Notes: generated by a model not told the origin, from the letters alone. Shown: positions 35,796-48,262, counted from the first letter of the stretch. The stretch: DNA of 64,000 bases from Leptotrichia sp. OH3620_COT-345 (GCF_003932895.1 NZ_RQYW01000010.1:1-64000), one strand, 5' to 3'. Numbers and translations: made by a program.

Positions 35796-36884
35796 ATGAA
35801 AATAGGGATTGTAGTAGGAAAATTTCTACCCCTTCATATAGGGCATGTGAATTTAATTCAAAGAGCAAGCGGTTTAGTTGATAAAGTTTATGTCGTAGTT
35901 TCCTTTTCTGATACAGGAGATACGGAAATGGTTTCAAATTCACGTTTTATAAAAGAAATTACACCAAAAGACAGACTCAGGTTTGTAAAACAGACTTTTA
36001 AAAATCAGAAAAATGTTTCGTCCTTTTTATTTGATGAAAGCGGTTGCCCTCCATTCCCTGAAGGATGGGAAAAATGGTCGGAAATCCTGAAAAAAGAAAT
36101 AGAAGAAAGGGAACCCGGTCTAAGCTGGGAAAATGACGTTTTATTTATAAGTAATAGAAAAGACGATGAAAAATATAATTTAAAATTCTTTAATGCAAAA
36201 ACCAAATCTATTGACCCTGAATATTCGGAATACCCTGTAAATTCGTGGGAAATTAGGGAAAATCCAAGTAAATACTGGGAATTTCTTCCCCGTGAAGTAA
36301 GAGAACATCTAATTCCGATTATTACAATCTGTGGAGGAGAAAGCAGTGGAAAAAGCGTAATGATAGATAAACTCGCAAATGTTTTTAATACTTCTTCAGC
36401 TTGGGAATACGGGCGTGAATATGTTTATGAAAAACTAGGAGGCGATGAAGATGCTCTCCAGTATTCAGATTATGAAAAAATTGTATTCGGTCATCAGTCA
36501 AATGTCCTGTATGCAGCAAGAAATGCCAATAAATTTGCCTTAATAGATACAGATTACATAACTACATTAGCGTTCTGCCTAACTTATGAAAAGAAAGACA
36601 ATCCTATTATAAGAGAATTTGTTCGTAATTATAAATTTGACTTGACGATACTTCTCGAAAATAATGTGAAATGGGTAAATGACGGTTTACGTTCCATTGG
36701 AGAAGACAGCAGGCGGAAAAAATTTCAGAATTTGCTGAAAGAATTATATAAAGAATATAATATTCCTTACATTACTGTAAAGTCGGACAATTACGAAAAA
36801 AGATATCTTGCCTGTCAGGAAATTATAAAAGCTTATCTGGATGGAAAGGATAATTTACAAGAAATTGCAGATTCATTCATATAG
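35796..36884 (+). CDS. nadR: NadR-like bifunctional NMN adenylyltransferase / ribosylnicotinamide kinase
   Basis: 362 aa. The N-terminal domain has GKFLPLHIGHVNLIQRA (8-24), the (H/T)xxH nucleotidyltransferase motif, and LFISNRKDDEKYN. The C-terminal kinase domain has the P-loop GGESSGKSVMIDKL (about 180-193) and LIDTDYITTLAF. The N-terminal helix-turn-helix of enterobacterial NadR is missing, so it is enzymatic only. It salvages nicotinamide riboside and NMN to NAD. Confidence 0.92.
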   Translation: MKIGIVVGKFLPLHIGHVNLIQRASGLVDKVYVVVSFSDTGDTEMVSNSRFIKEITPKDRLRFVKQTFKNQKNVSSFLFDESGCPPFPEGWEKWSEILKKEIEEREPGLSWENDVLFISNRKDDEKYNLKFFNAKTKSIDPEYSEYPVNSWEIRENPSKYWEFLPREVREHLIPIITICGGESSGKSVMIDKLANVFNTSSAWEYGREYVYEKLGGDEDALQYSDYEKIVFGHQSNVLYAARNANKFALIDTDYITTLAFCLTYEKKDNPIIREFVRNYKFDLTILLENNVKWVNDGLRSIGEDSRRKKFQNLLKELYKEYNIPYITVKSDNYEKRYLACQEIIKAYLDGKDNLQEIADSFI

Positions 36885-36894
36885 TAAAAATTAA

Positions 36895-36922
36895 GAGGGC
36901 TATTAATGCCCTCGCATTTTTT
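36895..36922 (+). terminator. Terminator after nadR
   Basis: GAGGGC (36895-36900), loop TATTAAT, GCCCTC (36908-36913), then GCATTTTTTCT. It separates the gene from the converging tetR remnant. Confidence 0.85.
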
Positions 36923-36968
36923 CTACATTTTTTGAAAAATATTTTATAAACTTCATATTTTAACTAAT

Positions 36969-37560
36969 TCAATCTTTTTTACTTTTAAAACCTTCTAATA
37001 AACAAACTATAGAATTATGTATTTCTTTTTTATCAATTTCTTCTTTTTGAGAAAAATACAATGTTAATTCATTTAATGCTCCTGATATCATACGACATAT
37101 TACAGAAATTTCCAAATCAACTAATTTTTTTTGATTTTGCAAAACTGTAAAATGTTCCTCCAAATGTGAAACTGAGTTTTCATTATCAATTTTTCTCCAT
37201 TTATCCCATCCGATAATATTTGGTGCATCTATTAACAATATTCTTTTATTTTTTTCTAAAATTGCTGCATCTATAAAACCTGTACAATCTCCTATTAATT
37301 GTCCCCAAACATCACTAAAATTAAGGACTTTTTTCCACATTTTCAGCAACTTCCTGTTGAACCTTTTTTAAAACTGATAAAAAAAGCGTTTTTTTATTTT
37401 TAAAATGATGATATAATGCTCCTCTTGTCATTTGGACTTCTTCTGCAATTGCCTCTAAAGAAGTTTTTGAGTATCCATTTTGTGTAAAGTGTCTACGTGA
37501 TATAGCAATTAATTTTTCTATTGTTTCCATCGAAGCTAATTCTTTTTTATTTTTTTTCAT
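36969..37560 (-). pseudogene. TetR-family regulator split by a frameshift
   Basis: The first part (37560 down to about 37321) encodes a full TetR helix-turn-helix: TSLEAIAEEVQMTRGALYHH. It runs to VAENVEK and stops at a TAA four codons later. The ligand-binding domain continues in another frame from about 37335 (VLNFSDVWGQLIGDC) to 36969. Removing one A from the six-A run at about 37330-37335 restores a single ~195-aa protein. It could be a true mutation, a phase-variable tract or a base error. Its likely operator at 38013-38039 is intact. Confidence 0.82.
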
Positions 37561-37561
37561 T

Positions 37562-37969
37562 TTATACCTCTCTGTATAGTTTTAAAAACTCTTCAGTAGG
37601 ATGTATAATCTGTATAATATCAATTAAAATTCCATCTGCATTTTCAATAATAAAATGTCTTTGTCTAAAATCTTCATCTTTTAATTTCAATAAGATAAAA
37701 ATTTCTTTTTGAGATTCAATATATGAGAATACTTCATTCACATTTTCTACTTCAATATCAAGAATAACTCCTTCACATTTTTTTCTATATTTCTCCGGTA
37801 TTGTTTCATGCTGACTGTCAATAAAGGCTATTTCAAATTTTTTTTCATTTTTTAAACTAATATACCAATCACTTACAAAAGTTTCTTTAAATTTAAATAC
37901 TTTCTTAAAAAATTCAGCTTCCTTCTTTATATTTTTACTCATAATTACAGGGTAAAAACTGTTTATCAT
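37562..37969 (-). CDS. VOC (glyoxalase/bleomycin resistance) superfamily protein
   Basis: 135 aa with two beta-alpha-beta modules: FYPVIMSKNIKKEAEFFKKV at residues 4-23 and GVILDIEVENVNEVFSYIES at about 67-86, ending with the ADGILIDIIQ strand. Members bind metals or sequester toxic compounds. It is first in an operon with the TetR gene, whose start overlaps its stop region, so it is probably induced by a toxic ligand. Substrate unknown. Confidence 0.75.
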   Translation of the reverse strand: MINSFYPVIMSKNIKKEAEFFKKVFKFKETFVSDWYISLKNEKKFEIAFIDSQHETIPEKYRKKCEGVILDIEVENVNEVFSYIESQKEIFILLKLKDEDFRQRHFIIENADGILIDIIQIIHPTEEFLKLYREV

Positions 37970-38012
37970 CTAAATCACTCTTATATAAATATAATTTTAT
38001 TATATTTATATT

Positions 38013-38039
38013 TTAACATACATACGGAATGTATGTTAA
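38013..38039. promoter_or_regulatory. TetR-type operator
   Basis: Inverted repeat TTAACATACAT (38013-38023) / ATGTATGTTAA (38029-38039) with a 5-nt spacer. It lies about 45 nt upstream of the VOC gene, over the expected -35 area of a promoter whose -10 TATAAT is on the minus strand at 37999-38004. Confidence 0.8.
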
Positions 38040-38563
38040 TTATTCAATAAAAAAATAAATTTAAAAATTAATTCATCTCTTGTTTTATAAGTAAAACAAA
38101 TGATGAATCTCCCTCTTATATTTATTTTTAAAGTTTTACTGTCATTTTATTTTATATATTAAAATTTTATTTTCTTCTCCCGATATTTCAAATTTTCCCG
38201 GAAAATATGAAATTATTCTCATAAGAAATTTTATGTCTGAAAGAAATAAGCTTGCTGTTTTTTAAATGAAGTAAATATTTTTGAAGTTTTAAAAAATTTT
38301 ACAATCATCAATAACTATGTAAAGGCACAAATAATTCTTACGACAAAAACTTATCCAACTCAATCATTTCATATTCAAAAAACACTCAACTCACTAAAAA
38401 CTCACAAATCCGCCCCGCTGAAACAATCACTTTTCTTTGCATTCATTCCTGTATCTTTTATTGAAATAATCTGAATACTATGACTTTTTATTTAATACTT
38501 CACTTTCCCTCCGGCAATGAAATTTTTTTAAATACAAAAATATAAATTTATTCTTATTTAAAA
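38040..38563. other. Spacer with dispersed element and shared flank
   Basis: No gene. Contains copy 4 of the element (38176-38345), preceded by AAGTTTTACTGTCATTTTA (38131), which also precedes copy 6. The stretch 38430-38510 (GCATTCATTCCTGTATCTTT, ATTGAAATAATCTGAATA) resembles 5300-5370. Confidence 0.5.
38176..38345 (+). repeat. Dispersed intergenic element, copy 4
   Basis: CTCCCGATATTTCAAATTTT, AATATGAAATTATTCTC, ATGTCTGAAAGAAATAAGC, TTGCTGTTTTTT, GTAAATATTTTTGAAG, TTTTACAATCATCAATAAC. The terminal palindrome is decayed (ATAATTCTTACG). Confidence 0.7.
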
Positions 38564-39118
38564 TCATTCTTTTTCCAAAAGTTCTTCTACTAAAGGTAAT
38601 TCTGTAATTCCCTCTCTCGCTAAAAAATGGCCTGCTTTTTTTAAAATATAAAGTTCGGCATTAAGTTTTTCAGCCATTTCTCTACTTAATTCTATAGGAA
38701 CTATAGTGTCATTTTCCGATGCTACTACAAATCTCTTCTTTGCTTTGGAATTTATCTTTTTATAGTCCGTTTTTCCTTCTACAAATGGATGCAGTACCTC
38801 GTATTTGGGTATTTTTCTGTCAAATCCCGAAACGAGAACAAATCCTCCAAATTCAGGTAATTCCTCATATTGAGTAAGATATTTAAGTAATGTAATCGTT
38901 CCCAGACTATGAGCTACAAAATAAGTATTTTCATTCAGTTCTTTCACATTTTTATTTAATGTTTCAATCCATTCATTTACTTTAGGATTTTCAGAATCAG
39001 GCATTCTAAGAACCGAAGCATTCCATCCTTTATTTTCAAACTGTTTTTTCAACCATGGAAACCAATGTTCTTCGGGTGTTGCACTATATCCGTGAATTAT
39101 ATATAATTGTTTTTTCAT
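38564..39118 (-). CDS. RBBP9/YdeN-family serine hydrolase
   Basis: 184 aa alpha/beta hydrolase. IIHGYSATPEEHWFPWLKKQ (7-26) is the family N-terminus, FVAHSLGT carries the nucleophile Ser, SENDTIVP the Asp and KKAGHFLA the His. Cytoplasmic, substrate unknown for nearly all members. GGAGG precedes the ATG. Single gene between two spacers with repeat copies. Confidence 0.85.
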   Translation of the reverse strand: MKKQLYIIHGYSATPEEHWFPWLKKQFENKGWNASVLRMPDSENPKVNEWIETLNKNVKELNENTYFVAHSLGTITLLKYLTQYEELPEFGGFVLVSGFDRKIPKYEVLHPFVEGKTDYKKINSKAKKRFVVASENDTIVPIELSREMAEKLNAELYILKKAGHFLAREGITELPLVEELLEKE

Positions 39119-39325
39119 GTTTTTTCCTCCTTGATTTTATTTTAAATTATAATATCATATTCTAAAAAATATCTTACAGAATTAAAAAATTCGATAACTA
39201 AAAAACTAACATAACTTATAAACTTTTAAGATTATCGAACTTTTTCTTCTTCATTATTGAAAAGAATCAAAAATATAAAAATTATAATTCTAATTTATTA
39301 AAAAAAGTTAATACTTTTATATAAA

Positions 39326-39486
39326 TTTCTCCAAAAATATGATATTATTCTGATTTGAAAAATAGCTGTCTGAACATAACGAGCTTACTGTTTTTTTAGC
39401 ATAATGAATATTTTTGAGAATTAAAAAGTTTTGCAGCCGATAACAGGAGTATAAGAACATCAATGAGCTCTCATAAAAAGAAAAAT
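39326..39486 (+). repeat. Dispersed intergenic element, copy 5
   Basis: CCAAAAATATGATATTATTC, GCTGTCTGAACATAACGAGC, TTACTGTTTTTTTAG, TGAATATTTTTGAGAATT, TTTTGCAGCCGATAACAGGA, GTATAAGAACATC and the full end AATGAGCTCTCAT. The left CCCGACATTC block is missing. It may run into the end of the following gene region at 39503. Confidence 0.78.
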
Positions 39487-39502
39487 TTTTATATTTTATT
39501 TA

Positions 39503-39889
39503 TTACTCGGTAATTTCTATTAAATTTCCGTCAGGGTCGACAATTACACTTTCATAATAGCCGTCTCCTGTAGTTCTTGGTCCGCTGAGACACTTATATC
39601 CGTCATTTACCAAAATTTTTGTCAGCCTGTCTACTTCGGCAGTACTTCCCGTACTGAATGCCAGATGAATGAATCCCTCATTTAAAACTTTTTCTTCTCT
39701 TCCGATAAGATTTTCCCTTGTCATTATTTCAAGCCTGACATCACTTCCGTCAAAACTTAAAAAATATGTTTGTAAAGTCGTTTCAGTATTATGATATTTT
39801 GTATTTGCTTTTGCACCGAAATATTTTTCATAAAATTTTCTTGATTTTTCAATTTCTTTTGTATACAAAGCCACATGATTTATTTTCAT
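39503..39889 (-). CDS. VOC-family metalloenzyme (lactoylglutathione lyase-like)
   Basis: 128 aa. INHVALYTKEIEKSRKFYEK (3-22) with the first metal His, LEIMTREN with a Glu ligand, FIHLAFSTG with the second His, and DPDGNLIEITE with the last Glu. All four ligands of a glyoxalase I-type site are present, so it is likely an active lyase or isomerase. Substrate not identified. GGAGG before ATG. Confidence 0.85.
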   Translation of the reverse strand: MKINHVALYTKEIEKSRKFYEKYFGAKANTKYHNTETTLQTYFLSFDGSDVRLEIMTRENLIGREEKVLNEGFIHLAFSTGSTAEVDRLTKILVNDGYKCLSGPRTTGDGYYESVIVDPDGNLIEITE

Positions 39890-39910
39890 TTTTTCCTCCT
39901 TATGGATTTT

Positions 39911-40741
39911 TTAAAGCTTATGATATAACGGTTGCATTTTATTAAAAGTGCATATATGTGTAAATCCTATCTTTTTCAACTCTTCCTGAATGTAAGGAAT
40001 ATGAGCCCCTACATCCTCAGCTTTGTGAGCATCCGAACCTATAGTGATTATTTTCCCTCCCAGTTCATAATAAAGTTTTAAAATATCCCTTGACGGAGTT
40101 AAATCTTTCAGTCCATATCTGAAACTTGATGTATTCACTTCTATTCCTTTTCCGTCTTCTATTACTTTTTTCAGTATTTTAGTAATAATTTCTTCCGATT
40201 TTTCAAAAGGATGTATAGTTTCATTATATCTCTGTATCATATCCAAGTGCCCTAAAATACTGTAATTTTTATATTTATTCATAACCTTATAAATTTCTTC
40301 ATAATATTCACGATTGTATTCATCTTGAGTTTTCCCTTTCTGGAAATCATTATTCCAGAATTCCCTGTTATTTATCTGATGACAGGAAAGTATTACAAAA
40401 TCAAGTTCATAAGCATCAAACAGTTTTTGAAAGTCTTTTATTGTATGTATCTGCATCCCAAATTCCAGTCCCTGTCTGATTGTAATTCTATTTTTATACT
40501 TTTCTTTTAATTCTCCTATTTCTTTAAAATAATTCGGATAATCCACATTCAGTACAACTTTTTCCTTTTCAGAATCTGTCATTTGTCTGTAGACATCATG
40601 ATCTATTTTTACTCCGTAATCTACATGATCAGTAAAACATATTTCGGAAAATCCTTTATTGATAGCACTTATTATGGATTTTTCAAGTTCTTCATCAGAA
40701 TCATCACTGTATTTACAGTGCATATGATAATCTGCCAACAT
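39911..40741 (-). CDS. PHP-domain histidinol-phosphatase-like protein
   Basis: 276 aa. PHP metal-binding motifs in order: DYHMHCKYSDDS (residues 4-15), ICFTDHVDYG, LSCHQINN, ILGHLDMIQRY and GSDAHKAEDVG. This is the HisK-type histinol phosphatase group, but no histidine genes are close, so another phosphate ester is possible. I choose ATG 40741 because GGGAGG is 6 nt upstream; a longer frame to 40798 has no RBS. Confidence 0.85.
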   Translation of the reverse strand: MLADYHMHCKYSDDSDEELEKSIISAINKGFSEICFTDHVDYGVKIDHDVYRQMTDSEKEKVVLNVDYPNYFKEIGELKEKYKNRITIRQGLEFGMQIHTIKDFQKLFDAYELDFVILSCHQINNREFWNNDFQKGKTQDEYNREYYEEIYKVMNKYKNYSILGHLDMIQRYNETIHPFEKSEEIITKILKKVIEDGKGIEVNTSSFRYGLKDLTPSRDILKLYYELGGKIITIGSDAHKAEDVGAHIPYIQEELKKIGFTHICTFNKMQPLYHKL

Positions 40742-40888
40742 AACAGCCTCCCTAAGTAAAATATTTCTATTTTTAAAATAAAGTTTATTTAAAATCAAAG
40801 TATCTTTTCATTAAAGCAACTTTCATATTCCCAAATTTATTTTAAATTTATCTTACATTTATTATTTTTTAATTCTATATTCTTATTT

Positions 40889-41590
40889 TTATGCAATTCC
40901 TTCAATTTCCTTTTCAATTTCACTTTTTCCATCTATAAGTCCCCATTTCTCAAATATCTGTTCAATTTTAGGCATAAATATCCCGAGAAAAGGTCCGAAT
41001 AAAATTGCAAAAAGAACTGTTCCTTCTCTTAAAGACCACGGCAATGAAAATAAAAGAGTTGTAACTGTTATAATAGCTATTATTCCCATATCCACCCATT
41101 GTCTGAATTTAGAATAGGATATTTTCGTTTTTTTATGAACCGCACTACAGAAACTTTCCAGAGGAAAAGTCGGTTTTCCAAGCACCAAAATTGCACTTAC
41201 GGAAAAACTTACAAATATAATTCCTATAAGTATAAACATAAATTTTATAAAATAATTATTAAAATATAAATTTTTAAATACAGTATATATAAAATAATTT
41301 ACAACATTTCCAATTAGAAGCAAAACCAGTATCTGTAAAAAACTGATCTTTTTGAATTTTTTCCCTTCTATTATAAACTGTCCCAGTATACATAAAAGAT
41401 TGAATATCATTCCTACAGTTCCTATTTTCAATCCTGTCAGATATGAAAAAGTAAGAGCGACAGCATCCCAAGGCCCCAATCCTATACCGATTTTAACTAT
41501 AAGAGATACTCCGATCCCTGTTAAAATAAGAAATATCACTATAATTATGTATATTTTTATTTCTTTTATAATATTTTGTTTATTTCCCAC
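40889..41590 (-). CDS. YczE/YitT-type membrane protein, copy 1
   Basis: About 233 aa, five membrane segments. IKIGIGLGPWDAVALTFSYL and GKPTFPLESFCSAVHKKTKI match the COG2364 YczE family; KFRQWVDMG and LREGTVLFAILFGPFLGIF follow. It is a close paralogue of the protein at 44055-44738. The GTG at 41590 has AGAGGA upstream; a TTG at 41617 would butt against the GH1 stop. Function of the family is unclear; it may be a transporter. Confidence 0.75.
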   Translation of the reverse strand: MGNKQNIIKEIKIYIIIVIFLILTGIGVSLIVKIGIGLGPWDAVALTFSYLTGLKIGTVGMIFNLLCILGQFIIEGKKFKKISFLQILVLLLIGNVVNYFIYTVFKNLYFNNYFIKFMFILIGIIFVSFSVSAILVLGKPTFPLESFCSAVHKKTKISYSKFRQWVDMGIIAIITVTTLLFSLPWSLREGTVLFAILFGPFLGIFMPKIEQIFEKWGLIDGKSEIEKEIEGIA

Positions 41591-41617
41591 AACTTTTCCT
41601 CTTTCTTTATTATGCAA

Positions 41618-43048
<1,431 letters not shown>

Positions 43049-43079
43049 TTAATTTTCAATTACTCAATTTTTATAAAAT

Positions 43080-43108
43080 AATATAACATCGTTTTTTGAA
43101 AAAATCAA
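43080..43108 (-). promoter_or_regulatory. Promoter of the first GH1 gene
   Basis: On the minus strand TTGATT (43103-43108), 17 bp, TATATT (43080-43085). Upstream, TTGTTTCA occurs at 43132-43139 and 43173-43180, possible half-sites for the RpiR-type regulator whose gene next door is decayed. Confidence 0.5.
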
Positions 43109-43193
43109 TTATTTCCTATGATTTTGTTCTATTGTTTCATTTTTTCCGATATACAAATTTTTTCTGACACTTTTGTTTCAGATAAATAAATTT

Positions 43194-44029
43194 TCATTTA
43201 TTTTTCTCTGTTTTCATAACTTCAATATACGTATTTACATTTTTGTGATAATTATTTACAAGTAACGAAGCAAAAAATATGTCAAAAACGTAATTTATTC
43301 CGGCTAAAATAGCAAGCATTTCTAAAGTTAAAACATATTCTTTCATGCATATCCCCATATATTCCGAACAAGCTTCTATAAATTCCGAAGTTGGAGTATC
43401 TCCTATCTCTACGACATAAATCTTTCTTTTTTTCAGTTTATTTGCTATTTTTATCATATATAGATTATTCAAAAAAAGAGAAATAATAATTGCCAAATCA
43501 TTTTTACCTTTCCGACTTGCTACTATATAATGTTCATTTATACCGTCATAAGCTTCACTTTCAATACCCAATGTCATAATTTAAAAGCTGCCAGTTTTGC
43601 TACAGTATAGCTGATTCCTATCCCATATATTTCAATTTTTTTGCCTTTTTCAATTTTTCTATAATTTTTTCATTATTGAAGGTGACAAAATAAGTTTCGT
43701 ATCTGAAATAATTTTTTCATAAAGTAAAGGCGTGAAAGATACAATATCTTCATATTTAATTGAAATATTTAAAGATTCTTTACTTAAAAAAAATTCTATC
43801 TTCTTCATTTCATTTACTTTCCTGTCAATTTCTCTCTGAAATTCTCTATATCTTCCAATATTTATTTTCTGCATAATCTTACAGCTGAAACTTTACTTGT
43901 AAAAGATTTTCTTCCCAATTTTTCTGCTGAAAATGTATGAATATCTTTCAGATCTTTCAATATGTATTCGGCAATATTCTTTTCACTGTTTGTAAAATTT
44001 TCCATTTTTTCCAGTTTATGAATGATCAT
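43194..44029 (-). pseudogene. Decayed RpiR/MurR-family regulator
   Basis: The minus strand carries the parts of one ~280-aa RpiR regulator in three or more frames. From 44029: HTH domain with ENFTNSEKNIAEYILKDL and LGRKSFTSKVSAVRLCRK, then a stop. After a one-base loss near 43870 it continues GRYREFQREIDRKVNEMKK to about 43660. A SIS-domain start (IEIYGIGISYTVAKLAAFKL) appears in a third frame near 43590-43650, and the rest (ESEAYDGINEHYIVASRKG...) is from 43577 to 43194. The SIS domain would have sensed a sugar phosphate from the neighbouring glucosidase pathway. Confidence 0.88.
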
Positions 44030-44054
44030 TTTTTTCCTCTTCAAAAAATTTTTA

Positions 44055-44738
44055 TTATTCCATTTCTTCTATTTCTTTTTCAAGCTCACTTTTTCCATCT
44101 ACTATTCCCCATTTTTCAAACATTTTTTCAATTTTAGGCATAAATATTCCCATTAAAGGGCCGAACAGCAGCATGGAAATTATAGTCCCCTCCCTCAAAG
44201 ACCATTTAAGGGAAAATATAAAAGTAAGAATTATTGAAACAGTTACACAGAAAAAATCTACCCACTGTCTGAATTTTCCAAAAGGAATCCCCGTCTTTCT
44301 GTGAACCGCACTGCAAAATCCTTCCAATGCAAAGCTCGTTATTCCCAATACTACTATCGCTCCTATTACTGCCGCTAAAAACACAGTCGAAGTTATGGAA
44401 GCAGTAAGCCTTATAATATAATTGGGAAATACTAAATTTTTAAATGCGGTATAAGCAAAAAAGTTTATTGCAATTCCCAATAGTATTGAAACAACTATTT
44501 GCCAAATACTTGAATTTTTAAAATCCTTTCCAAGTAAAATTTTCTGTCCTATTAAGCATATGAAATTGAATATTATTCCAAGCGTTCCTATTTTTAATCC
44601 TGTAAGATAAGAAAAAGTAAGAGACATGGCATCCCATGGTCCTACTCCTACATCCGCTTTTACTGTCACTGCAATTCCCGCTCCTGCCAGTATTATTAAT
44701 ATTCCCAATAACCCATATGCTTTTATGCTTTTTGTCAT
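44055..44738 (-). CDS. YczE/YitT-type membrane protein, copy 2
   Basis: 227 aa paralogue of the protein at 40889. Shared stretches: VGVGPWDAMSLTFSYLTGLK, FALEGFCSAVHRKTGIPFGK, LREGTIISMLLFGPLMGIFM and the end KWGIVDGKSELEKEIEEME. The near-identical C-terminal tail shows recent duplication. AGGAGAA precedes the ATG. It lies between the RpiR relic and a flavin-binding protein gene. Confidence 0.8.
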   Translation of the reverse strand: MTKSIKAYGLLGILIILAGAGIAVTVKADVGVGPWDAMSLTFSYLTGLKIGTLGIIFNFICLIGQKILLGKDFKNSSIWQIVVSILLGIAINFFAYTAFKNLVFPNYIIRLTASITSTVFLAAVIGAIVVLGITSFALEGFCSAVHRKTGIPFGKFRQWVDFFCVTVSIILTFIFSLKWSLREGTIISMLLFGPLMGIFMPKIEKMFEKWGIVDGKSELEKEIEEME

Positions 44739-44817
44739 TTTTTCCGTTCTCCTAGTTCTATATTTCTTTAGTCTTTTCTATTTAACAAAATAAATAATAT
44801 ACTGTTACTACATCATT

Positions 44818-45273
44818 TCATTTTAATAAACATACTTTTCTTTTATATATATTTTCTTCAAAACAATATTTTTCAATAAAAGGCTTTCCATTTTCATAAA
44901 TCCACTTCTGGATATATACAGGCTTCACTACAAATAATCTTTCAGATTCCAGAAAAGAATAATTTTCATAGGAATTTTTGAAATTTTTTTTATACATACT
45001 CAAAAATTGAACTTGTTCCGAGGGATATCCGATTTCTTCGGATATCCCCTCAATCTGCACATTTTCAAAGCAAAGAGCTATATTCGGATTTTTCAAGAGA
45101 TATTCATATTTTCTAAAATTTTTATCTGTTTGAAAATAAAAATGTTTATTTATAATTACTACAGACATTGTTCTTGAGGTAACTTTATCATTCAAGGAAG
45201 TGGACAGAACCATCTTCCTGCCGTTTCCCATCTGATTAAACAGTTTTTCACATTCATTATCAAATATATTCAA
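44818..45273 (-). CDS. Pyridoxamine 5'-phosphate oxidase-like flavoprotein
   Basis: 151 aa split-barrel. KMVLSTSLNDKVTSRTMSVV (20-39) and FYFQTDKNFRKYEYLLKNPN are typical of the FMN-binding PNPOx-like family. Starts with TTG at 45273, with GGAGG 9 nt upstream. Role unknown; possibly a reductase or haem/F420-type enzyme. Placed between the two glucosidase blocks. Confidence 0.7.
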   Translation of the reverse strand: MNIFDNECEKLFNQMGNGRKMVLSTSLNDKVTSRTMSVVIINKHFYFQTDKNFRKYEYLLKNPNIALCFENVQIEGISEEIGYPSEQVQFLSMYKKNFKNSYENYSFLESERLFVVKPVYIQKWIYENGKPFIEKYCFEENIYKRKVCLLK

Positions 45274-45374
45274 TTAAAAACACCTCCAAAACTTTCATAT
45301 TACTTGTACTGCTCCAATATCCTTCTTTAATTATTTTTAAAAGTATTGCTGTATTAAATTTTTAAATTTTCGAC

Positions 45375-46838
<1,464 letters not shown>

Positions 46839-46858
46839 TTATCTTACATACTTCTACT

Positions 46859-48262
46859 TTATTTTTTCAGTTTTTTATCAGTTTTTATTTTATCCTTTTT
46901 ATCTTTCGGTAAATCTACTCTATATTTTTCCCTATTTTCATAATACTCTTTAAATTGAGGCAAATATTTTTCATGGGCATCCAGCAGCTCATTTAAAACT
47001 TTTCTTGCTATTTCAGTTCCCGGTACAAGAGGATTTGTCGTAAATGCTTGTAATGCAGTTCCATAATCTCCTGTAACGGCCGCTTCCACTGTCAACTCTT
47101 CCATTGCTTTCATTATCTGTATGTACCCCCTCTGCCCTGCATTTGGAAATTTTCCAAAATTTAAAGGTTTCGGTCCTGACGATGTTATATACGAAGATAT
47201 TTCCACTGCGGAATCATAAGGTAAATCTTCTATTGCACCTTTATTTTTAGTATTTACAGCCATCACAGTCCCTTTATTATTATAAATTCCGTTTATAATT
47301 TCACACGCTGCATCGGAATAATAAGCTCCTCCTCTTTGTTCAAGCTGTTTAGGTTTTTCATGCAAATCGGCATTTTTATAAAGCTCAAAAAGTTCCTCTT
47401 CCACTTTTTTTACTATTTCTCCTCTTGTTCCTTTCTCTTTGTAATCTTTTAAGGACTGTTTCAACATTTCATCCTGTAAATAGTAATATCTATGATAAGG
47501 ACACGGAAGCATACCGAGATTCTTTATTTGGGTATAATCAAAATTGAAGTTCACAATATTTTTTACACCTATGTTTTCTTCATCCTGAAGCTTTTCCATT
47601 AAATCATAAGTTATGTCGTTACCTTTTTTATCATACACATTATACCATACAAAATGATTTAATCCTGCAAATTGAAAGAAAAAATCTTCAACTTTTTTTT
47701 CATATATTTTTGCACAATCCATCATTAGATTAACAGGAACATTGCACAACCCCACCACTTTATCAAATTTTCCGTATTTCAGCACAGCTTCCGTTACCAT
47801 TCCCGCAGGATTTGTAAAATTTATAAGCCATGCGTCAGGTGCCAGTTCTTTTATATCTTTTACAATATCAAGAATTACCGGAATGGTTCTAAATGCTTTG
47901 AACATTCCTCCCGCTCCGTTTGTTTCCTGTCCCAGAAGTCCGTTTTCAAAAGGAATTTTCTCATCTTTTATCCTTGCATCAAGAAGCCCCACACGAAACT
48001 GTGTTGTTACAAAATCAGCTCCTTTTATAGCTTTTCTTCTATCCAAAGTCAAATGAATTTTACAGTCTATTCCTGCCGCTTTTATCATTCTCCGGGCAAG
48101 CTTTCCGACTATTTCCAATTTTTCTTTTCCGTCTTCTATATCTACTAGCCATATTTCTCTTACAGGAAGCTCCTTTATTCTCTTTATAAACCCGTCTATC
48201 AATTCGGGAGTATAACTTGAACCTCCTCCTATCGTTACTATTTTAACACCTTTCTTTTTCAT
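46859..48262 (-). CDS. GH4 6-phospho-beta-glucosidase (LicH/CelF type)
   Basis: 467 aa NAD- and metal-dependent hydrolase. NAD-binding VTIGGGSSYTPELIDGF (9-25), WLVDIEDGKEKLEIV, FTNPAGMVTEAVL, metal-binding Cys in VGLCNVP and His in AGLNHFVWYN. It cleaves 6-phospho-beta-glucosides such as cellobiose phosphate by a redox mechanism. 14 nt after the IIA gene, so a cellobiose-type pathway is likely. Confidence 0.93.
   Translation of the reverse strand: MKKKGVKIVTIGGGSSYTPELIDGFIKRIKELPVREIWLVDIEDGKEKLEIVGKLARRMIKAAGIDCKIHLTLDRRKAIKGADFVTTQFRVGLLDARIKDEKIPFENGLLGQETNGAGGMFKAFRTIPVILDIVKDIKELAPDAWLINFTNPAGMVTEAVLKYGKFDKVVGLCNVPVNLMMDCAKIYEKKVEDFFFQFAGLNHFVWYNVYDKKGNDITYDLMEKLQDEENIGVKNIVNFNFDYTQIKNLGMLPCPYHRYYYLQDEMLKQSLKDYKEKGTRGEIVKKVEEELFELYKNADLHEKPKQLEQRGGAYYSDAACEIINGIYNNKGTVMAVNTKNKGAIEDLPYDSAVEISSYITSSGPKPLNFGKFPNAGQRGYIQIMKAMEELTVEAAVTGDYGTALQAFTTNPLVPGTEIARKVLNELLDAHEKYLPQFKEYYENREKYRVDLPKDKKDKIKTDKKLKK

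Noticed and set aside
37321-37349. Programmed -1 frameshift in the TetR gene (A6G tract)
   Set aside because: The tract is not positioned as a slippery X-XXY-YYZ heptamer in the zero frame, and joining the two parts needs a +1 shift, so a mutation or base error is more likely.
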